64,000 nucleotides of DNA from Streptomyces sp. NBC_00554 (GCF_041431135.1 NZ_CP107799.1:1550001-1614000); one strand, 5' to 3'; counted from the stretch's first letter, positions 16,279 to 24,449 are shown. Notes: a model not told the origin generated them from the letters alone. A program made the numbers and translations.

Positions 16279-16935
16279 TCACACCGCCCGCAGCTCCGCC
16301 ACGCCGTTCCGGGTCTTGCGCGCCTTGCGGGGGCCTGTCGCCGCCTGCCGCGCCTCGCGCAGGACCAGTGTCATCCGCGTGTAGCCCATGTCCTGAAGGG
16401 ACTTGGGGGTGTCGCCGACGATCCGGCAGTCCGTACGACCCCAGCGCGGGTCGGGGTGCAGCAGCGGGCGCACGGCGCCGTCGGGCTCGACGCCGTCCGG
16501 GCCGACCGCGCGGATCCAGTGCGGCAGACCGTGCCGGTAGGCGACGTCCATGATCGGGTCCTGGGCGATGTCCCGGCGGATCGACTGCAGTGCGCGGTCC
16601 TGGTCGTGCCGCTCCACGGCGGCCGCGAAGTGGGCCAGCATCGGCAGACACCAGCTCGACTCATGCTCGCCCAGGACGGTGCTCGCGTCCGGATGGAACA
16701 GCACGAACCGGAGGAAGTTGTCGCCCGGCATGGCCGTCGGGTGCGGTGCGACCCCGGCGAAAAGTGTCTCGAACGCGTCGTTGCACAGGACGACGTCCCA
16801 GCGGTGGTCGAAGACGACGGAGGGGAACGGGACGGCCCCGAGAAGAGCGGCGTAGTCCTGGAGATACGCCTGAGCTTCGAGACTCTCGGGGACAGGTCGC
16901 GGCTGGGACCGCTGCCATCCTGCCTGGTACGCCAT
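16279..16935 (-). CDS. MmyB-like ligand-binding domain protein lacking a DNA-binding domain
   Basis: A 218-residue protein resembling the PAS-like ligand-binding half of MmyB regulators (VPFPSVVFDHRWDVVLCNDAF, GDNFLRFVLFHPDA, HPDPRWGRTDCR). Full-length family members carry an N-terminal XRE helix-turn-helix. Here the protein begins MAYQAGWQRSQ and goes almost straight into the sensor domain, so no HTH is encoded. A full XRE regulator starts on the opposite strand 222 bp away. It may bind a fatty acid-like ligand, by family. Confidence 0.72.
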   Translation of the reverse strand: MAYQAGWQRSQPRPVPESLEAQAYLQDYAALLGAVPFPSVVFDHRWDVVLCNDAFETLFAGVAPHPTAMPGDNFLRFVLFHPDASTVLGEHESSWCLPMLAHFAAAVERHDQDRALQSIRRDIAQDPIMDVAYRHGLPHWIRAVGPDGVEPDGAVRPLLHPDPRWGRTDCRIVGDTPKSLQDMGYTRMTLVLREARQAATGPRKARKTRNGVAELRAV

Positions 16936-17045
16936 CGGGAGGTCACCCCTCTTGCCTCTGCGGCCTTCACGCGGCGCCCTGATCCTGCTGCCCGGAATAC
17001 AGTCGTGTCAACTATCGTGGCATTTGACGCCTGTTGACGGCTGAA

Positions 17046-17067
17046 TCTCGCCACAGTTGTGGCGAGA
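17046..17067. promoter_or_regulatory. Perfect 9-bp inverted repeat between the MmyB-like and XRE genes
   Basis: TCTCGCCAC, four bases AGTT, then GTGGCGAGA. It sits in the divergent intergenic region close to two TTGACG boxes (17024 and 17034) and is a natural operator candidate for the XRE protein. Confidence 0.5.
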
Positions 17068-17157
17068 CCTGGATGTGAGTTCGAGCTAGGGGCTAGTCTC
17101 CCGATGGTTCCTGACCATCATGAGAGCGAACTGAGAAGAGATGTAGGAGATCTGTCG

Positions 17158-17814
17158 GTGACGGATGGCTTCGAAGTTCCGGGCGCCACGGCGACGGTTC
17201 TGCTGCAGGCCGTCGTGGCCCGGGTCACCACACTCGCCGACCGGCTCGGGGTGCAGCAGGCCGAGGTCTTCGACCTCCGGCGCCTGTCGGCCGAGTCCGG
17301 CGTTCCCGACCCCGTGGTGCGAGCCCTGCTGAGCGGCCGCCGCGCCGGGGAACCCGATCTGCAGGCCCGATTCCTGCAGCGGCTGGACCTGCTGCGCCGC
17401 ACCCGGCTCAAGCCGAACGGCCGCCGGTACACGCAGCAGGAGATCGCGGACGGCGCCGGCATGTCGCGGCAGCAGGCCGGGGCCCTCATCAATGGCGACC
17501 GGCGCCCCACCATGGAGCACTGCGACGCCATTCAGCGCTTCTTCAGGGTGCATGCCGGGTTCCTCACGGCCGAGGACTCCGAGGCGCTCGTGGGCGCCCT
17601 CCAGCGCTCGGAGCAGGAGCTGCTGCAACGGCTCGCCGACCGTGAGCGCGCGGCCGCCTCGGTGGCCGCCGACCCGCTGGAGCGGCTGCTCCTCGACCAC
17701 GGTGTCCGCGGAATCGCCTGGCGGGCCGCTCAGTTGCCCACCGACCAGCACCGGGACAAGGTCGCCGAGTGGCTGGACATGCTCTTGGAAAGCGTCAAGC
17801 GGCCCGAGTCGTGA
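17158..17814 (+). CDS. XRE-family helix-turn-helix regulator
   Basis: A 218-residue regulator. After a helical N-terminal part, the helix-turn-helix spans about residues 91-130 (YTQQEIADGAGMSRQQAGALINGDRRPT). A C-terminal helical tail of about 80 residues could contact the adjacent metalloprotease. The GTG at 17158 follows TAGGAG. The frame is open to 17059, but that stretch contains the inverted repeat region and lacks a ribosome site. First gene of a three-gene run with the HExxH protein and a seven-helix membrane protein. Confidence 0.82.
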   Translation: MTDGFEVPGATATVLLQAVVARVTTLADRLGVQQAEVFDLRRLSAESGVPDPVVRALLSGRRAGEPDLQARFLQRLDLLRRTRLKPNGRRYTQQEIADGAGMSRQQAGALINGDRRPTMEHCDAIQRFFRVHAGFLTAEDSEALVGALQRSEQELLQRLADRERAAASVAADPLERLLLDHGVRGIAWRAAQLPTDQHRDKVAEWLDMLLESVKRPES

Positions 17815-17828
17815 GCACGGGGAGAACT

Positions 17829-18377
17829 GTGGGCATCCGAAGGGAAATGCGCCGCCTGTGCGGGGAGTTGGTCGGAGAACTGACCCTCCCGGCACCGGCG
17901 GAACCCGCCGACCTCTACGCGGAGCTGTGCGACGCCATGAGCAGACGTCGCGGCCGCCCCGTCCAGTTCCGCACGGCGGCGTTCCCGCCCGGGACCGCCA
18001 GCGGGCTCTGGCTCGACATGGCCGAGCAGGACCTCGTCGTCATCGAGGAACGCACCGCGCCCGACCACCAGTTGGTGATCCTGGGCCACGAGCTGTGGCA
18101 CATGCAGGCCGGGCACTGCAGTCACCACGTCGAGGGCGCGGCCGTCGCGGCCCGCTTACTCAACGACTCCGCGGACCTCCAGGAGACCGTCCTCAAGGTC
18201 GCCGCGCGCACCCGGTCGCACCTCGCGGACGAGGCAGAGGCGGAGAGCTTCGGTCTGCTGCTCGCCAGCAAGTGCCGTACGTGGCTTGCCGGTTCCTCGC
18301 TGCGCAGGCCGGTGCGGCGCGATGGACTCGCGGGCCGGATCGAGGCATCGCTCGGCTACCGCGGGCCGCAGGGCTGA
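17829..18377 (+). CDS. ImmA/IrrE-type zinc metalloprotease-like protein (TTA-containing)
   Basis: A 182-residue protein with the zinc motif HELWH (residues 87-91) and an acidic third-ligand region DEAEAES (about 134-140), the layout of ImmA/IrrE proteases that cleave or release XRE repressors. The partner gene directly upstream encodes an XRE protein, matching the family pattern. Starts at GTG 17829 (after GGGGAGA) or GTG 17811 (overlapping the upstream stop) are both possible. Leu110 is encoded by TTA (18156-18158), a codon that needs the bldA tRNA in Streptomyces, so the protein may appear only late in development. Often labelled toxin-like in databases; protease is better supported here. 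Confidence 0.82.
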   Translation: MGIRREMRRLCGELVGELTLPAPAEPADLYAELCDAMSRRRGRPVQFRTAAFPPGTASGLWLDMAEQDLVVIEERTAPDHQLVILGHELWHMQAGHCSHHVEGAAVAARLLNDSADLQETVLKVAARTRSHLADEAEAESFGLLLASKCRTWLAGSSLRRPVRRDGLAGRIEASLGYRGPQG

Positions 18378-18383
18378 GGCCGC

Positions 18384-19577
18384 GTGCACGACTCCAGCTA
18401 CTACGTACCGGCGGCCGCGATGGCGGTCGCCCTCGTCATCAAGGGCCCTTCGGTGCTGCGCGGCCGACGCGACCCGCTGCTGCGGTCGGCCTACGCACTG
18501 ATCCTCCTCGCCGGCCTGGTGTTCTTCTTCGCGGCCCCGCCGACGATCGGCTGGGTCAACCGCGCCACCGGGGTCTCGAACTTCTCCGTGGCGATCGTGT
18601 ACTCCCTGCTGAGCGCCTTCAGCGCCTCCTGCCTGGTGCTGCTGATCAACTGGCGCGGCGGACCGAACACGCGGCTCGTCTCGCGCCGTTGGATCGCCGG
18701 GTACGCCGTGGTCATCGCGGCGACGGTGGTGCTCTTCGCGCTGGGCCACGCGCCCATGGAACGCCGGCGGGACTTCGACACCTACTACGCCAACACGCCG
18801 TACATGCGCGAGATGATCGTGCTGTACCTCACGGCACTCGCCGTCGCGAACGTCTCGATGACCGTGGTGTGCTGGCGCTGGGCCCTCAAGGTGAGCGGCT
18901 GGCTGCGCGTCGGGCTGCTGGTCATGAGTGTCGGCTTCCTGTCCAACATCGGTTTCGCGGCGGCCAAGTTGATCGCCGTCAACGCCCGCTGGAACGGCGG
19001 GAACCTCGACTACCTGAGCACCTACTTCGCACCCACGCTGTCCGCCGCCGGAGAGCTCGTCTGCGCCATCGGCTTCTGCGTCCCGATGGCCTGCCAGCGC
19101 ATCGGGGACGTGTGGAGCACGTGGTCGACGTACCGTCGACTCGGGCCGCTTTGGCGGGAGTTGCGGCCGGCGGGGGACCACGGCCACCGCGCCGTGCGGA
19201 TCGCCTGGTGGGCGCCCGCCGAACTCCAGGTGACCCAGCGGGAGTCCGACATCCACGACGGGATGCTCGCCCTGTACCCCTACTTCGACCCCGAGGTGCG
19301 CGCGCGTGCATACGACGCCGCCGTGGCCGCGGGCTCCGGCCCGGACCGGGCGCGGGCCGAGGCCGACGCGACGATGGTGACGGCGGCGCTGCGGGCCAGG
19401 GCGGACGATCCGGAGGGCAAGGTCGTCAGCGCCCCGTCCTCCGCCTCCGCCTCGGCGGGCGGTCCCCGGGACCTGGTGGGGATGTCCATCGCCCTGCGCC
19501 GGTCCCCCGTCGTCGCGACAGCGCGGGAACGGATCGAGGCCGGGGCGGCGACGGGGTCCCGCGAGCGGATCGGATGA
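18384..19577 (+). CDS. Seven-helix membrane protein with cytoplasmic tail (MAB_1171c-like)
   Basis: A 397-residue integral membrane protein. Hydrophobic segments lie at about residues 6-21, 36-54, 66-90, 102-123, 142-166, 170-197 and 215-240. A soluble tail of about 155 residues ends in a Ser/Ala-rich stretch. It starts 6 bp after the protease gene, so the three genes form one transcript. Family members are called putative transporters, but no transporter motif is seen. The topology and partners also fit a receptor that controls the protease. Function unknown. Confidence 0.78.
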   Translation: MHDSSYYVPAAAMAVALVIKGPSVLRGRRDPLLRSAYALILLAGLVFFFAAPPTIGWVNRATGVSNFSVAIVYSLLSAFSASCLVLLINWRGGPNTRLVSRRWIAGYAVVIAATVVLFALGHAPMERRRDFDTYYANTPYMREMIVLYLTALAVANVSMTVVCWRWALKVSGWLRVGLLVMSVGFLSNIGFAAAKLIAVNARWNGGNLDYLSTYFAPTLSAAGELVCAIGFCVPMACQRIGDVWSTWSTYRRLGPLWRELRPAGDHGHRAVRIAWWAPAELQVTQRESDIHDGMLALYPYFDPEVRARAYDAAVAAGSGPDRARAEADATMVTAALRARADDPEGKVVSAPSSASASAGGPRDLVGMSIALRRSPVVATARERIEAGAATGSRERIG

Positions 19578-19592
19578 GCACCGGCGGCGGCG

Positions 19593-20630
19593 TCACGTCG
19601 CGCTGCGTTCGCTCGCCTCTCGCAGGTCCCGTTCCAGCGCGCGGTTCTGGGCCGTGTCCGGCTGTCCGACGGCCGTGCCCGGGCGGCCCGCGCGCAGCAG
19701 CTCGCGCCAGTGATCACGGCTCCAGTCGGCGGGGCTCGTCGTACTCGTGAACTCCTCGACCAGGGCGAGGAAGCGTGCCGGGTCGCTGTGGAAGGGGAAG
19801 TGGCCCGCGCCCTCGAAGATCTCCAGTCGGCTGCCCGGCATCGCCTTGTGCGCCCCGTACGCGTGCCGCACCGGCACCACGCTGTCCCGGTCCCCCCAGA
19901 GCAGCATCGTGGGCATGCCCTCGGTCAGATAGCAGCGGTCGAGCATGGTCACCGCCTGCCCCCGCCAGTCGACCACGGCGCGCAGGGTCCGGATGAAGGC
20001 GCTGCGGGACGTCGCGTCGGGCAGCGCGTCCACGAGGTTCAGCAACTCGGGCGCGTCCTGGCCCAGATCGGTGTCGAGGAGTCTCATCAGGCGCAGGAAC
20101 AGGCCCACTTGGAGACGCATGCCCGGCAGTCTCAGTGTCGAGAGCATGAGGTGGGCGCCCGGCAGGGAGACCGCGCGCAGCACGGGGTTGACCTCGCCCC
20201 CGACGCCGCCCGCGCTGACCAGGATCAGCCGCTCGGTGCGCTCGGGGAACTGGTAGGCGAACTGCATCGCGACACCGCCGCCCAGCGAGTGCCCGACCAG
20301 CGTGGCGGACTCGATGTCGAGGGTGGTGAGCAGATCGCGTACCCCGTTGGCGTACGCGGCCACCGAGTAGTCGGCCCGCGGCTTGTCGGACGCTCCGTGG
20401 CCGAGCAGATCGGGCGCGATCACCGTGTGGGTGCGGGCGAGGTCGGGGATCAGCTCTCCCCAGGTGTCCGAGGAGTCGCCGATGCCGTGGATCAGGACGA
20501 GGGCCGGACCCTCGCCCGCCATCCGGTAGGCGCGCCGGTAGCCGTGCACGACGCGGTGGTGCAGGCGCAGCTCCCCGTCACCCACCGAGCGCAGGGTGCG
20601 CCGCGGTCGCCTGGGCGGTACGTCGACCAT
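19593..20630 (-). CDS. Alpha/beta-fold hydrolase
   Basis: A 345-residue hydrolase with oxyanion motif LIHGIGDSSDTW, nucleophile GHSLGG, acid in LLWGDRDSVVP and catalytic His in GAGHFPFHSD. The ATG at 20630 follows AGGAGG. The longer frame to 20753 reads a 23-bp repeat array and was rejected. It is convergent with the membrane-protein gene with only 15 bp between stops. Substrate unknown. Confidence 0.87.
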   Translation of the reverse strand: MVDVPPRRPRRTLRSVGDGELRLHHRVVHGYRRAYRMAGEGPALVLIHGIGDSSDTWGELIPDLARTHTVIAPDLLGHGASDKPRADYSVAAYANGVRDLLTTLDIESATLVGHSLGGGVAMQFAYQFPERTERLILVSAGGVGGEVNPVLRAVSLPGAHLMLSTLRLPGMRLQVGLFLRLMRLLDTDLGQDAPELLNLVDALPDATSRSAFIRTLRAVVDWRGQAVTMLDRCYLTEGMPTMLLWGDRDSVVPVRHAYGAHKAMPGSRLEIFEGAGHFPFHSDPARFLALVEEFTSTTSPADWSRDHWRELLRAGRPGTAVGQPDTAQNRALERDLREASERSAT

Positions 20631-20651
20631 GGGCTCGCCTCCTCTTCCCAG

Positions 20652-20720
20652 GCCGCCGTGCAGGCAGCCCCCAAGCCACCGTCGAGGCAGCTCCCAGCCG
20701 CCGAGAAAGCGGTTCCCAGC
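20652..20720. repeat. Degenerate 23-bp tandem repeat (three copies) in the hydrolase leader
   Basis: Units at 20652-20674, 20675-20697 and 20698-20720 share a GCCNCCGT...GGCAGC...CCCA pattern. They lie just upstream of the hydrolase ribosome binding site. Confidence 0.5.
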
Positions 20721-20764
20721 TCTCCGGTCCAGCCTAGGCCCCTCGTCCCACAAGGGATTTCCGT

Positions 20765-20796
20765 GAGGTTTCGCCTCCGCTAAGCGGGCGAACCTC
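20765..20796. other. Stable hairpin in the intergenic region before the small-protein gene
   Basis: GAGGTT plus CGC pairs with GCG plus AACCTC around an inner CCGC-TAA-GCGG stem, leaving one T bulge. There is no T run. The rest of 20631-20892 holds the 23-bp repeats and no gene that I can support. Confidence 0.4.
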
Positions 20797-20892
20797 CGCG
20801 TACCAAAACGGCATTGTCAGTGGCGGACGGCAAGCTGGAGTCACGTACCGCCATGTACCGCTTCGACAATCCGACCCGGGGAGAGCCGTCCG

Positions 20893-21129
20893 ATGCCGAC
20901 CGCCGTACTGACCGATCACGAACGCGCCGCCGTGCAGGCGTACCTGCGTCTCCTCCAGACCGTACGAGCCGCCTTCGACAGTTCGCCTGACGGGCGCCGA
21001 CCACCCGTGGTGCCGCCCGCCGCCCTGGCCGAGGCGGAGCGGGCACTGGCGGCGGCCGGGCTCGCGGGCAACGAGGAGGCGTTCTTCCGGCTGCTGCACA
21101 CGTGGTGCCCGGAGCCGACGCAGGTCTGA
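20893..21129 (+). CDS. Small hypothetical protein (78 residues)
   Basis: An acidic, mostly helical 78-residue protein (TDHERAAVQAYLRLLQTVRA ... EEAFFRLLHTWC) with no signal peptide or recognised motif. The ATG is preceded by GGGGAGAG at good spacing, and codon use matches the host. It lies alone between convergent and divergent neighbours, downstream of a stable hairpin. Function unknown. Confidence 0.65.
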   Translation: MPTAVLTDHERAAVQAYLRLLQTVRAAFDSSPDGRRPPVVPPAALAEAERALAAAGLAGNEEAFFRLLHTWCPEPTQV

Positions 21130-21207
21130 GGCGCGGTGGCCGTGCGCCGGCGTCAGCTGTGCGACACGGTGACTGTGCATCCAGCGCAGCCGGGTGGCGG
21201 CGAGCAG

Positions 21208-21335
21208 CCTCAGCCGAGCGGCACGGTCACGGCATGCCGCCTCAGCCGAGCGGCACGGTCACCATGAACCGCCTCAGCCATGCAGCTCGGTCACCGCGAG
21301 CCGCCCGACCCGTGCGGCACAGTCACCACCGTCGC
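21208..21335. repeat. Four tandem 32-bp copies spanning the phosphopantetheinyl transferase gene end
   Basis: Copies start at 21208, 21240, 21272 and 21304. The copy at 21304 encodes the C-terminal VTVPHGSGG, the copy at 21272 contains the stop codon, and the two further copies lie beyond it. The first two share 23 identical leading bases. A weaker relative may lie at 21151-21173. Confidence 0.8.
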
Positions 21336-21998
21336 GGCCAGGCCCCGCTGGACGGTCCAGCGCCCGTCGAAGTACCTGACGCGGTCGCCACCGACCAGCG
21401 GGCCCGGTACGAGGAGTTCCGCGCGCAGTCTCCCCGACAGGACGGGGCCGCCGCCGGACCCGGGGTCCAGGAGGAGGTCGATGTCCGCCTCGGAGAAGTC
21501 CAGCCACTTCCCGGTGAGCGGGAACCACGCCTTGTAGACCGACTCCTTGGCGCTGAACAGCAGCCGGTCCCAGTGGACGGCGGGCATCCGGGCGCCGAGG
21601 CCGGCCAGCCTGTCGACCTCGGTGGGCAGGGCCACGGCGTCGAAGACACCCTCGGGGAGCGCCAGGTGGGGTTCGGCGTCGATGCCGAGGGAGGCCAGGT
21701 CGGTGGCGCGGGCCAGCGCGGCGGCGCTGTAGCCCTCGCAGTGCGTCATGCTGCCGATCAGGCCCGCGGGCCACTGCGGGGCGCCGCGCTCGCCGGGCAG
21801 GATGGGCGCCGGGGCCACGCCGAGCTTCTCCATGGCGCGCCGGGCGCAGCCGCGCACGGCGGTGAACTCGCGGCGCCGCTTCTCCACGGCCCGGGTCAGG
21901 AGCGCCTGCTCCTCGGGGTACAGGGTCGTACCCTCGGCCCCGTCGTCACCGTAGGTCTCCACAGCCACGACGGACTCCGGGAGCAGCTCCTCGATCAC
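21291..21998 (-). CDS. 4'-phosphopantetheinyl transferase (EntD/Sfp-like)
   Basis: Activates carrier proteins of polyketide or peptide synthases by adding phosphopantetheine from CoA. The 235-residue protein has the Mg2+ motif GIDAEP and the second motif FSAKESVYKAWF. SMTHCEGYSAAAL corresponds to the usual conserved H region. The GTG at 21998 follows GGAGGT and overlaps the metallophosphoesterase gene by 53 bp in another frame. No synthase genes are nearby, so it probably acts in trans on several clusters. The gene end is embedded in a 32-bp tandem repeat. Confidence 0.92.
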   Translation of the reverse strand: MIEELLPESVVAVETYGDDGAEGTTLYPEEQALLTRAVEKRRREFTAVRGCARRAMEKLGVAPAPILPGERGAPQWPAGLIGSMTHCEGYSAAALARATDLASLGIDAEPHLALPEGVFDAVALPTEVDRLAGLGARMPAVHWDRLLFSAKESVYKAWFPLTGKWLDFSEADIDLLLDPGSGGGPVLSGRLRAELLVPGPLVGGDRVRYFDGRWTVQRGLAATVVTVPHGSGGSR

Positions 21999-22854
21999 CG
22001 GTTCCGACCTCCATCGGCAGAATGCGGCGCAGCGTACCGGGCGGTTCCGGGCGGGTGCGCCACTCGCGGGGGTAGCCCACGGACACCTCTTCGAAGCGGA
22101 CGCCCTCGTGCCAGGTGGTCCGTGGGATGTGGAGATGACCGTAGACCATGGTCTCGATGCGGAATCTGCGGTGCCAGTCGGCGGTCAGTGTGGTGCCGCA
22201 CCACATCGCGAACTCGGGGTAGCGCAGGACGTCCGTCGGGTGACGGTCCAGCGGGTAGTGGTTGACCGGGATCACGGGCAGGTCGTCGGGCAGCTCGGCG
22301 AGTCTGCGCTCGGTCTCGGCGACCCGGGCCCGGCACCAGGCCTCGCGGCTCGGATAGGGGTCGGGGTGCAGGAAGTGCTCGTCGGTGCAGATCACCCCGG
22401 TGCCCTCGGCGTAGGCGAGGCCCTCGTCCTTGGTCGTGCAGCCCTTCGGCAGGAACGAGTAGTCGTAGAGCAGGAAGAGCGGTGCGACGACCGCGGGGCC
22501 GCCCGGACCGTCCCAGACCGGGTACGGATCCTCGGGGGTCGTGACGCCCAACTCCCGGCACAGGGCGACGAGATGCTCGTACCGGGCGACGCCGCGCAGC
22601 TGCACCGGGTCCTTCGGGTGGGTCCACAGCTCGTGGTTGCCGGGCGCCCAGATCACCTTGCGGAAACGGCCGCTGAGCGTTTCGAGGGCCCAGTGGATGT
22701 CGGCGACGCTCTCGCTGACGTCGCCGGCCACCAGGAGCCAGTCGTCGTCCGACTGGGGACGCATCTTCTCGACGAGGGCGCGGTTCTCGGCGTATCCGAT
22801 GTGCAGATCGCTGATGGCCAACAGTTGTCCCGAACGGCCGGCCTTCGACTCCAC
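21946..22854 (-). CDS. Calcineurin-like metallophosphoesterase
   Basis: A cytosolic protein of about 302 residues. The five metal-binding blocks are present: SDLHIG, GDVSES, GNHELW, PVNHYPL and YGHLH. GTG 22854 (after GGAAGGGG) was chosen; the frame stays open to 22962. It overlaps the phosphopantetheinyl transferase start by 53 bp, which suggests a conserved pair. The substrate cannot be told from sequence. Confidence 0.87.
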   Translation of the reverse strand: MESKAGRSGQLLAISDLHIGYAENRALVEKMRPQSDDDWLLVAGDVSESVADIHWALETLSGRFRKVIWAPGNHELWTHPKDPVQLRGVARYEHLVALCRELGVTTPEDPYPVWDGPGGPAVVAPLFLLYDYSFLPKGCTTKDEGLAYAEGTGVICTDEHFLHPDPYPSREAWCRARVAETERRLAELPDDLPVIPVNHYPLDRHPTDVLRYPEFAMWCGTTLTADWHRRFRIETMVYGHLHIPRTTWHEGVRFEEVSVGYPREWRTRPEPPGTLRRILPMEVGTGDRGAAPGVRRGCGDLR

Positions 22855-23119
22855 CCTCGCCCCTTCCACGAACACGACTGGCCTCACGAGAACACATCCC
22901 GCCGAGCCCGGACAAGAGCGTCCCGCGGTGCCCGGGGTCCACAATTCGGGAATCCGTAACACGCCTGTAGCGCCACACCCGTCCCGCGCCCCTTATGATC
23001 GCCCCTAACACCACCGCCCTGAACCTCCCTCGGGTGTGCGACGGCCTGGTGCACCTCCCCCTCCCCTGGCCGGGCACGGCCTGCTCCGCTGTGCCCGGAA
23101 ACCCCGAAAGGCGGCCTGC

Positions 23120-24316
23120 ATGGGTTCTCGCGTACGCGTCTGGCTCAACCGCACGTACGCGGAGAACGTGTTCTTCATGGATCAGCTGCGAAGTAATCCG
23201 CAGCGCCGACCGGTCGAGATCCATGCGACACACGGAGACGCCGACTCGCCCATCCTGGCCGCTGCCGACACCGCCGCCATGGAGCCCGAGGGTCTTTCCC
23301 GGGCCGCCTACGTCGAGTACGCCCTAGACCAGTGCGCCCGGCACGAGATCGATGTGTTCGTGCCCGTGCTGCACCAGTCGGCGATCGTGGCGCACCGCGC
23401 GGAGTTCGCCGCGCTCGGTACGGCCCTGCTCGCGCCGCCCGCCGAGGCCGTGGCCATCTTCCACGACAAGGTGACGGCGTATCAGGCGCTGCAGGCGATG
23501 GGCATTCCGGTGCCGCCGTGGTGGCGGGTGCGCAACGAGGAGGAACTCCTCGTCGCCGTCGAGGCGTTGGAGGCGGCGGGTCACAAGGCCTGCTTCAAGC
23601 CCGCGGCGGGAGCGGGCGGGGTGGGCTTCCGCGTCATCACGCGCGCCCCCTTCTCACTCAACCAGCTCAATGGTTTTCCCAGCCCGTACGTGCCGTTGAG
23701 CCTGGTGCAGGACGCCGTGCGCGGAGCCGAGAAGCCCGTCGACTGGCTGGTCATGCCGCTCCTGGCGGAGCCGGAGGTGTCCGTCGACTGCCTGACCGGG
23801 CCGGACGGCCGGGTCCGGATGGCGGTGGGCCGCACCAAGAACGGGCGCCGTCGCGGGTTCACGCTCCACCCCTCCTGGATCGACCCCGCGCGCCGGCTCG
23901 CGGAGGCGTTCGGGCTGCACTATCTGACGAACATTCAGTTCCGTATGTTCGGGGACGAGCCGGTCCTCATGGACGTCAACACCCGGCCGGCCGGCGGACT
24001 GCACCAGCTCGCACTGTGCGGGATCAACGCCCCTTGGGCGGCAGTGCAGTTGGCGCTCGGCGAGGAGACGGGCGAGGTGGTTCCGTCGATGCTCGGGCAG
24101 GACTACGCCGTGGTCACGGGACCGCGCCCGGTGCGTCCGGTGACGTTGCCGCAGCAGCGGGCCGAGACGCTGCCGGCGGTGCCCGCACCCGCCTCGGAGG
24201 CCACCATGGCAACGGGCGCGGAGACCACGACCGCACCGGCGACGGAGATCGCGCTCACGCCGACCATCACACCGGTCATCACACCGGCAGCCGCTTCCGC
24301 CACCGCACCCGCCTAG
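23120..24316 (+). CDS. ATP-grasp domain protein of unknown substrate
   Basis: A 398-residue protein. An N-terminal Rossmann-like part (VRVWLNRTYAENVFFMDQL) precedes an ATP-grasp core with VTAYQALQAMGIPVPPWW, KPAAGAGGVGFRVI and a metal-binding LMDVNTRPAGGLHQ. The last 60 residues are Pro/Thr/Ala-rich and probably disordered. ATP-grasp enzymes join a carboxylate to an amine through an acyl phosphate; no partner gene marks the substrate here. The ATG follows GAAAGGCGG. Confidence 0.8.
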   Translation: MGSRVRVWLNRTYAENVFFMDQLRSNPQRRPVEIHATHGDADSPILAAADTAAMEPEGLSRAAYVEYALDQCARHEIDVFVPVLHQSAIVAHRAEFAALGTALLAPPAEAVAIFHDKVTAYQALQAMGIPVPPWWRVRNEEELLVAVEALEAAGHKACFKPAAGAGGVGFRVITRAPFSLNQLNGFPSPYVPLSLVQDAVRGAEKPVDWLVMPLLAEPEVSVDCLTGPDGRVRMAVGRTKNGRRRGFTLHPSWIDPARRLAEAFGLHYLTNIQFRMFGDEPVLMDVNTRPAGGLHQLALCGINAPWAAVQLALGEETGEVVPSMLGQDYAVVTGPRPVRPVTLPQQRAETLPAVPAPASEATMATGAETTTAPATEIALTPTITPVITPAAASATAPA

Positions 24317-24337
24317 ACCCGTACCGCTTCTCCACCT

Positions 24338-24394
24338 ACCGGTCTGGACCAATTCACGCACAGCATCTTGACAGCGTGATTGGTCCATACCAAC
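24338..24394 (+). promoter_or_regulatory. Chitinase promoter with two DasR-like sites
   Basis: ACCGGTCTGGACCAAT (24338-24353) and ATTGGTCCATACCAAC (24379-24394) each differ at two core positions from the known TGGTCTAGACCA box of the GlcNAc regulator DasR. TTGACA at 24368-24373 lies between them. The second site would fall within the spacer and -10 region. Confidence 0.6.
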
Positions 24395-24449
24395 TTGGTT
24401 GCGCACCTTCAGCACTCCCGAATCACCCCCATTCCTTCAGGGAGATCGC

